Positions 59,101 to 64,000 of a DNA stretch of 64,000 nt are shown piece by piece. The notes beneath the pieces are model-generated. The model searched no databases. It saw nothing but the letters and a program-made list of their open reading frames with translations, and was not told where the DNA came from. Origin of the DNA: Branchiostoma floridae (Eukaryota > Chordata > Leptocardii > Amphioxiformes > Branchiostomatidae); NCBI RefSeq assembly GCF_000003815.2, contig NC_049982.1:27472648-27536647 (forward strand), in the 5' to 3' direction. The stretch's first letter is position 1, and the number at the start of each line of letters is the position of its first letter. The position numbers and the translations under genes were made by a program.

Positions 59101-62100
59101 CTTGGTAGAATTGACTTTCAACTCTACTTTACTTCGCTTTCTTTTATTTTTTGAGGTCTTATTTTTTCTGGACAGGCCCAGCAAAAAACGGTACCCGCCC
59201 CTAGCTGTGAACATTGATAGTTAACTTTGTCAAGGTTATATTTTACCATTGACGTTTATATAGTGCGGTCTATCCATGTGCGCCGAATACCATTGATGTA
59301 ATGGCTTACTTAACCCTCAAACCACCGTATGGGGTCAAAACTGACCCCAGGCGAATATCGATGTGTGCCATTATGGCATTTCTTGTCGAAAACTAATTTT
59401 CTTTTAGGAGTTTGTTTGTATATATTTCCTATAACTTCTTATACGTTTTTACCGAAATTGGCTCATTGTTAATTAAGTTATCCTAGAAAGTTTATGCATG
59501 GTCCAGTGGGGTCAAAACTGACCCCAGCATTTTTTTAAACAAACTTTTGCGTCCCACACCTAAACTACTTACCGTAGGATCACGATATTTTTAGAGAATG
59601 GTGTACAAGTAAGCCAAAATTATTGTAACAACTTTTGTGCCATTATCATGTTATGTGACGACATTATGACGTCATCTAGGTAATCTCGGCCGCCATCTTG
59701 GATTTTGCCTGATGACGTCATCAAATAAGCATAAATTATGAATATTGAGTCATGAAATTTACGTTGAATTTCATAAGATGTGATAATTAACTGATATTTG
59801 CTAAGAAAACATTAAAACTTAAATTTTTAGTACAAAATTAGAAAATTTCGTAATAAATATGTCTGTCAGAATTCCGTTGCCATGGCAACAAGAAAAATAA
59901 TGAACATACTTTGTTCACTGAAAATGTCTGCTTTCAATATTTTCTAAAAAGTTACAAAGTTTCATGGCCCTAGTGTTAGCCATTCAGGCGCTATACGGCA
60001 CTGAAGTTGGTACGGGCATCAAAAACCTCCTTCCCGGTCAGAATAGCATTGGTGCAAAATGTGGTCCTCATGATCTTTTGCATTAATTATGATAATGAAC
60101 TAGAAATATTCTCACCTAATCATGTCAGACTGTTCCACATTGATTAATGAAACTATACATGTATACAAATCACAGAAAGAGTCACACAAAAAACTGTATT
60201 TGTACAAAACGTTTTGGGGTCAGTTTTGACCCCATACGGTAATCCACGTCACAAAAAAGGTACGGTGGTTTGAGGGTTAAAATCGATCATTTGGCACAAT
60301 ATGGTCGCAGCTTGGTGATGAGTAGTGGTCTAAATACAAGTTATCTTCACCTGTTGGGTGCCACAGATGTCTGCCAGCGCGAAGAGAGCGTACAGCACAC
60401 AGGGGATCAGCACAAGCTTGTCCTTCAGCAGACTGCACGTGGATATTTGTCGACCTGTAACTAAAAAAAAAACATTCAAAAGCTATGGTCACGAATTTTG
60501 GATATTAGATACCCCTTGTGCTCGGGAAGAAGTGACATAAGTTTGGGCCCCCTAGCGACTAATTTTGGGATAGCAGGGGCATTTTTAAAAAAAACTTAAG
60601 TGGATGACTCAAGAAGGGAACAACACATTTTCATGATTTTTGGTATGAAGGTACCTTAGACAATTTTGTACAAAAGGAAATACTACTTATGCAAAATATG
60701 AGACAGTGCGTTTGCATAGTTAATGAGAATAATCTATCATAGCAGTTTTTCAATGTATCTCTTGTCCCGGACATTATATGAACTTGACATTTGGGTGGTA
60801 AATATCTTTTAGCGTCATGAAAAACTGGAGCAAGTTTCACGCCCCTAACATGAATTCTTGGAACTGCAGGGGTGTTTTTGTCAAGAGATTCCAAACAGGA
60901 TAACTGCAGAAAGGAACGGGTAGGCTAGGCAAAGATGTTCATAATGATATGAATGTTATGCAAATGAGGACTTAATTTGCATAATTAAATGTGGAAGATT
61001 TATCATTCCACTGTGTTCAATAACTGGACTTCAATAAATGTAACACATGTAAATTATGATAGATGGAACATAAGCTGACACAAAATATGCTAATGAGGAA
61101 CTGATTTGCATAATATATCCAAAAATGCAAAACCGCTTAATGACTAATGATAGGAATTTTATACTTGTGACATGTGTATGTTATTCAATGATGAACACCA
61201 ACATGCAAAAATCATGTTAATGTGCAAGTCATTTGCAAAAAATTACAAAAGCTCTAAACATTTTATGGAGGTATGAGTTCGCGGAACTCTAGTATTCTTT
61301 CTAATTCAAACCTTATTTTATGAGATCGCGTAAACTATTCTTTAAAAGCAAAACATATTGACTTTGATGAGTGGTTAGAAGTTGGAAGTTCCAGACCAAG
61401 TACTCACGATGTTGCTTTTCACTGTCGTGTTCCGTTTCGTCTTGGCTGGAGATTGGTCTCAGTGTGATGTAGTCGTCCTCTGGCTTCTTGTGTAGAGATT
61501 CACCAAGAAAAATGCAGCTAACTGAGGTGTAAAGTTATATGCGAGTGAAGATCATTGAGCGATATCATGAATTGGGTTATGTCATGTTAGATAATTACAC
61601 TGTTGTAGATAGTTTGTAGTTGTTGGGAATACGTGTTATTTGACATACATTGTACCTGTTGCAACCGTTGTATGATAAACTTGATATCCTGGGAAGATCA
61701 TCCTGGCTAAAGCTACGCCATCATACCCGAGTCAAACCATACTTCCAATTCGTCAAGTATCCTATAACACCACATCTGAATGGTGGCGTGCAAAGGTGGT
61801 ATCTCACTGCACTTGGGGTACCGGTGTGGCACTGCAGGGTTCGTTCACCGCGTTTACTGTTGAGTTATTTTCGCCAATTGTTTTTAGATTTTGCTTCATA
61901 CGCAAAAGTATGACTTAGAAGACAACAAAATATTCAAAACGTAAGAAAATTCGTTCTCTATCTCTGAAATTCGTTGAGTAACCTTTCAAACCCCACAGTG
62001 CCGCACTGGTGCCCCAAGTGCAGTGATATACCATCTTTACATGCTACCATTCCTCAAAATATTCATCATTACTGTGGACGCATACCAAAAACTCCAACAG

Positions 62101-63003
62101 ACTACAACGTTTCAGTTTGTACTAATAATAATACAGACACAACTCAGCCCCAAACTTACCTATTAGTATACACAAAAGCAAGGCTGCCACCACGCTACAT
62201 GGAAGCATGTACGGGAACTGCTGAAAGAACGGCTGGGCAAAAGTCTGGAATCTTGTCGCCGGGCAGGCCAAAAATCCACCAAGCACGGGGCCCTAGAAAA
62301 TCGGGAATCCGTTAGAGATGTGCTGATCATTATATACTACGACACGTATTGAACATTCACGGACATTTAGTTGAACAATTGTCATTTGGCCTGGCAAGTA
62401 AAATCTATTGATTCATCTTCTCAGATTGATTTGAAATTACAACATGTTGGCCGACTGTACCGATCCCTTATTTGAAGTGGTCAGTGCCTAAACTCAGTGG
62501 CGTCATAAAAAAAATATGGCGGCGGGGTCATCGAACTCTTCTGCCGTATACTAGAAAATATAGAAATATCATAATTGGGCTTGTTGGACGCTTGACATAT
62601 CTGGATACTGTCTGGAGTGAGTTGTTATGACTTGGAACATCGCTGATGACATTGTGACATCTTGAATTTGACTAATTTGACATCATCTTGCCATACATTT
62701 TGATCGGTGTCCATTTTTACCCTCTGAATATTAGAAAAACACTTTACCACAAAGCGCGCGATAGCTGCGGGAATCCAGACGACCGAAAAGGCAATTGAAT
62801 GAAACCGTGCAGAACAAATCTGAAATGATAAAAAAAACAGGGAATGAATTACGCTGAGACAATGAAGAATGTTAGAATCTGAATACAACAAAAACCAAAA
62901 GGTTCCCGCTCGAGCTTTTCCTTCTAATTATTATCATTAATAATAAGTATTTATTCCTTCTACAAACACACACTGAACGCGTACCGCACACACAAAAACT
63001 ATA

Positions 63004-63083
<80 letters not shown>

Positions 63084-63408
63084 GCACACACACACACACA
63101 CACACAAACAAACAAATTAAACAAACACACTATCAATCTTGGCATCATAAAATTTTGATTGACCAGGAATGTTATTGGGTCACAGGTGGTCACAGTGGCA
63201 GTCTTATTTCTGAGAACAGTCGAAAATCAATGCGCGCGCGGGTGTCACCCATAGGATTAAGTCGGTGTGGCCTTACAAGTTATGCATTGTTCCCTGACAA
63301 TCTACACCCTTTATACTCACCTCGTATAAGTACGTCTTGGCCACGCCCAGATTCCCGTTCAGAAACCCTCCGACAAACTGCACACTGATGGCCCACGCGA
63401 ACGAGAAA
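56102..63408 (-). CDS. Major facilitator superfamily transporter (DHA1/ZIF-like), 3' ten exons, 5' end outside window
   Basis: Minus-strand coding exons in transcript order: 63,408-63,321; 62,819-62,748; 62,292-62,160; 61,521-61,408; 60,454-60,351; 58,824-58,714; 58,515-58,127; 57,702-57,654; 57,066-56,958; 56,397-56,102. All join in frame with GT-AG borders, about 488 codons in total. Family motifs are GGFLNGNLGVAKTYLYEIC (end of TM4), GPVLGGFLACP (TM5), a charged cytoplasmic loop (KKPEDDYITLRPISSQDETE), SLLKDKLVLIPCVLYALF (TM7) and RGTVNGIAQTLAALSRLIGP (TM11). Exon 58,127-58,515 has an unusual loop of about 90 residues with several N-glycosylation sequons (NIT, NQT, NFT, NGT). The C-terminus is acidic. 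It is a membrane transporter of unknown substrate; the first membrane segments and start codon are missing. Confidence 0.85.
57515..57597 (+). repeat. LINE/SINE 3' end in transporter intron
   Basis: Ends gtacaataaaggtcttcattcattcg. The AATAAA-like stretch and (attc)n tail suggest a 5'-truncated non-LTR element. Confidence 0.4.
58895..58965 (+). repeat. Short 6-bp tandem repeat, self-complementary
   Basis: (caggtc)n followed by (aacctg)n, so the two halves can pair. Located in a transporter intron. Confidence 0.5.
59314..60276. mobile_element. piggyBac-like MITE, 963 bp, TTAA target, in transporter intron
   Basis: Inverted ends CCCTCAAACCACCGTA, flanked by TTAA at 59,310-59,313 and 60,277-60,280. 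A second inverted block, ggggtcaaaactgacccc, lies inside each end. Its core (gacgtcatca next to ccaagatggcgg, and gttgccatggcaac) is shared, in opposite orientation, with the element at 8476-9424 although the termini differ. Non-autonomous. Confidence 0.8.
60540..61275 (-). repeat. Copy of the octamer-rich dispersed repeat
   Basis: Begins with gggccccctagcgac, the complement of the cgctagggggcccaaac block at 10,425, and contains repeated atgcaaatgagg/tttgcataat words like 9700-10,380. Intron sequence, non-coding. Confidence 0.5.
61795..62035. repeat. Inverted repeat with about 50-bp arms
   Basis: Left arm ggtatctcactgcacttggg...ggcactgcagggttcg and right arm accccacagtgccgcactgg...gcagtgatatacc are complementary with about 140 bp between. 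A single related arm lies at 50,890-50,945. Confidence 0.6.
63004..63118 (+). repeat. Compound microsatellite (ctgt)n (ct)n (ca)n
   Basis: About 7 ctgt units, then about 17 ct units, then an interrupted ca run. Located in the intron between the two most 5' visible transporter exons. Confidence 0.95.
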
Positions 63409-64000
63409 CTTTGAGGGAACAAGGGCGATGTTGATTGGTCAGAACGATGTTTGGCATTTTGTGATTGGTTTGTTATGTGAATTCATTTATCAAGTACTAA
63501 ATTTAGAAGACAATTTATAACATTCTCACCGTGTTCTTTACTGGTCACACATTTAGTATTAAATTGTAGCACATAAAACACTCGCGGCCTACATAACAAT
63601 ACTGGGCTGAAGTTTCCACTCATATTGGCGGTTGTCAGCCAATCAGAGAATCGCCAGTTGTCAGCCAATCAAGGAATTGCCTAAATGCTTCCATTGTCTG
63701 ATTGGCTAACAGCTGGTTAGAGGATTAGCAGAGCTTCCCCAAGGTATATTGTATACCATTAGGTCGTGGGGGAGGCTCCAGCAGTGAAGGTGATCACACG
63801 TGCGTATATTTTAAAGTCCGTTTGAGGTCCGGATGTAAGCCCATACTAGGCTCGACAGGTAGTTGGAAAATTAATGGTAATTGGACAAATATAGTCAGAT
63901 AACATGTCAGCGGAGTTAGCTGGTCGAAAACCATACTAATCTGGCATGTAATGTGTCTAAATCTATCTAATTTCTACCTTTTTCAGCGACCTGACTGTGG
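63409..64000. other. Transporter intron, cluster of CCAAT words
   Basis: attgg/ccaat occurs at least five times between 63,430 and 63,710, twice within gtcagccaatca repeats. They may be a local repeat, not a promoter, because the transporter continues upstream. No further exon is recognised. Confidence 0.3.

Overview
The window is animal nuclear DNA, most probably from a lancelet (Branchiostoma). The evidence is spliced genes with GT-AG introns, a Shaker-type potassium channel on one exon, many small inverted-repeat DNA transposons, non-LTR retrotransposon fragments and assembly gaps (N). The taxon is inferred from general character, not proven.

Left two thirds (1-43,000): three tandem, same-strand paralogues that I call A (132-6160), B (14,045-23,007) and C (27,936-42,013). 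Each reconstructs as five coding exons with matching splice phases (0, 2, 2, 1), giving proteins of 1376, 1261 and 1381 residues. The layout is two N-terminal TPR-like helical repeats and a third at the start of exon 5, then a nucleotidyltransferase-like domain of the DUF294/GlnD N-terminal type (GS plus SDLE motif), an alpha-helical linker, and 10-12 C-terminal TPRs of 44 residues (132 bp). Promoter plus exon 1 is duplicated again inside genes B and C. In B the extra copy is decayed (17,085-17,372); in C there are two intact alternative first exons (27,936 and 29,969). The 3' flanks are also paralogous and share a tRNA-derived SINE at the same place. I know of no experimental function; a repeat-based sensor coupled to a nucleotidyltransferase is inference.

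The introns and spacers of this cluster hold many mobile elements: piggyBac-like MITEs (TTAA target), TA-flanked MITEs, a mariner-type element carrying a LINE, palindromic elements and a Crypton-like gene fragment (44,151-44,752, minus).

Right third (46,700-64,000): a 21-bp minisatellite and a 211-bp tandem repeat, then an intronless Kv1/Shaker-like channel on the minus strand (48,963-50,378). About 5.7 kb of repeat-rich spacer follows. Last is a minus-strand major facilitator superfamily transporter (56,102-63,408), of which ten 3' coding exons are visible and whose 5' end lies beyond the window. The channel and transporter show no functional link to the TPR cluster.
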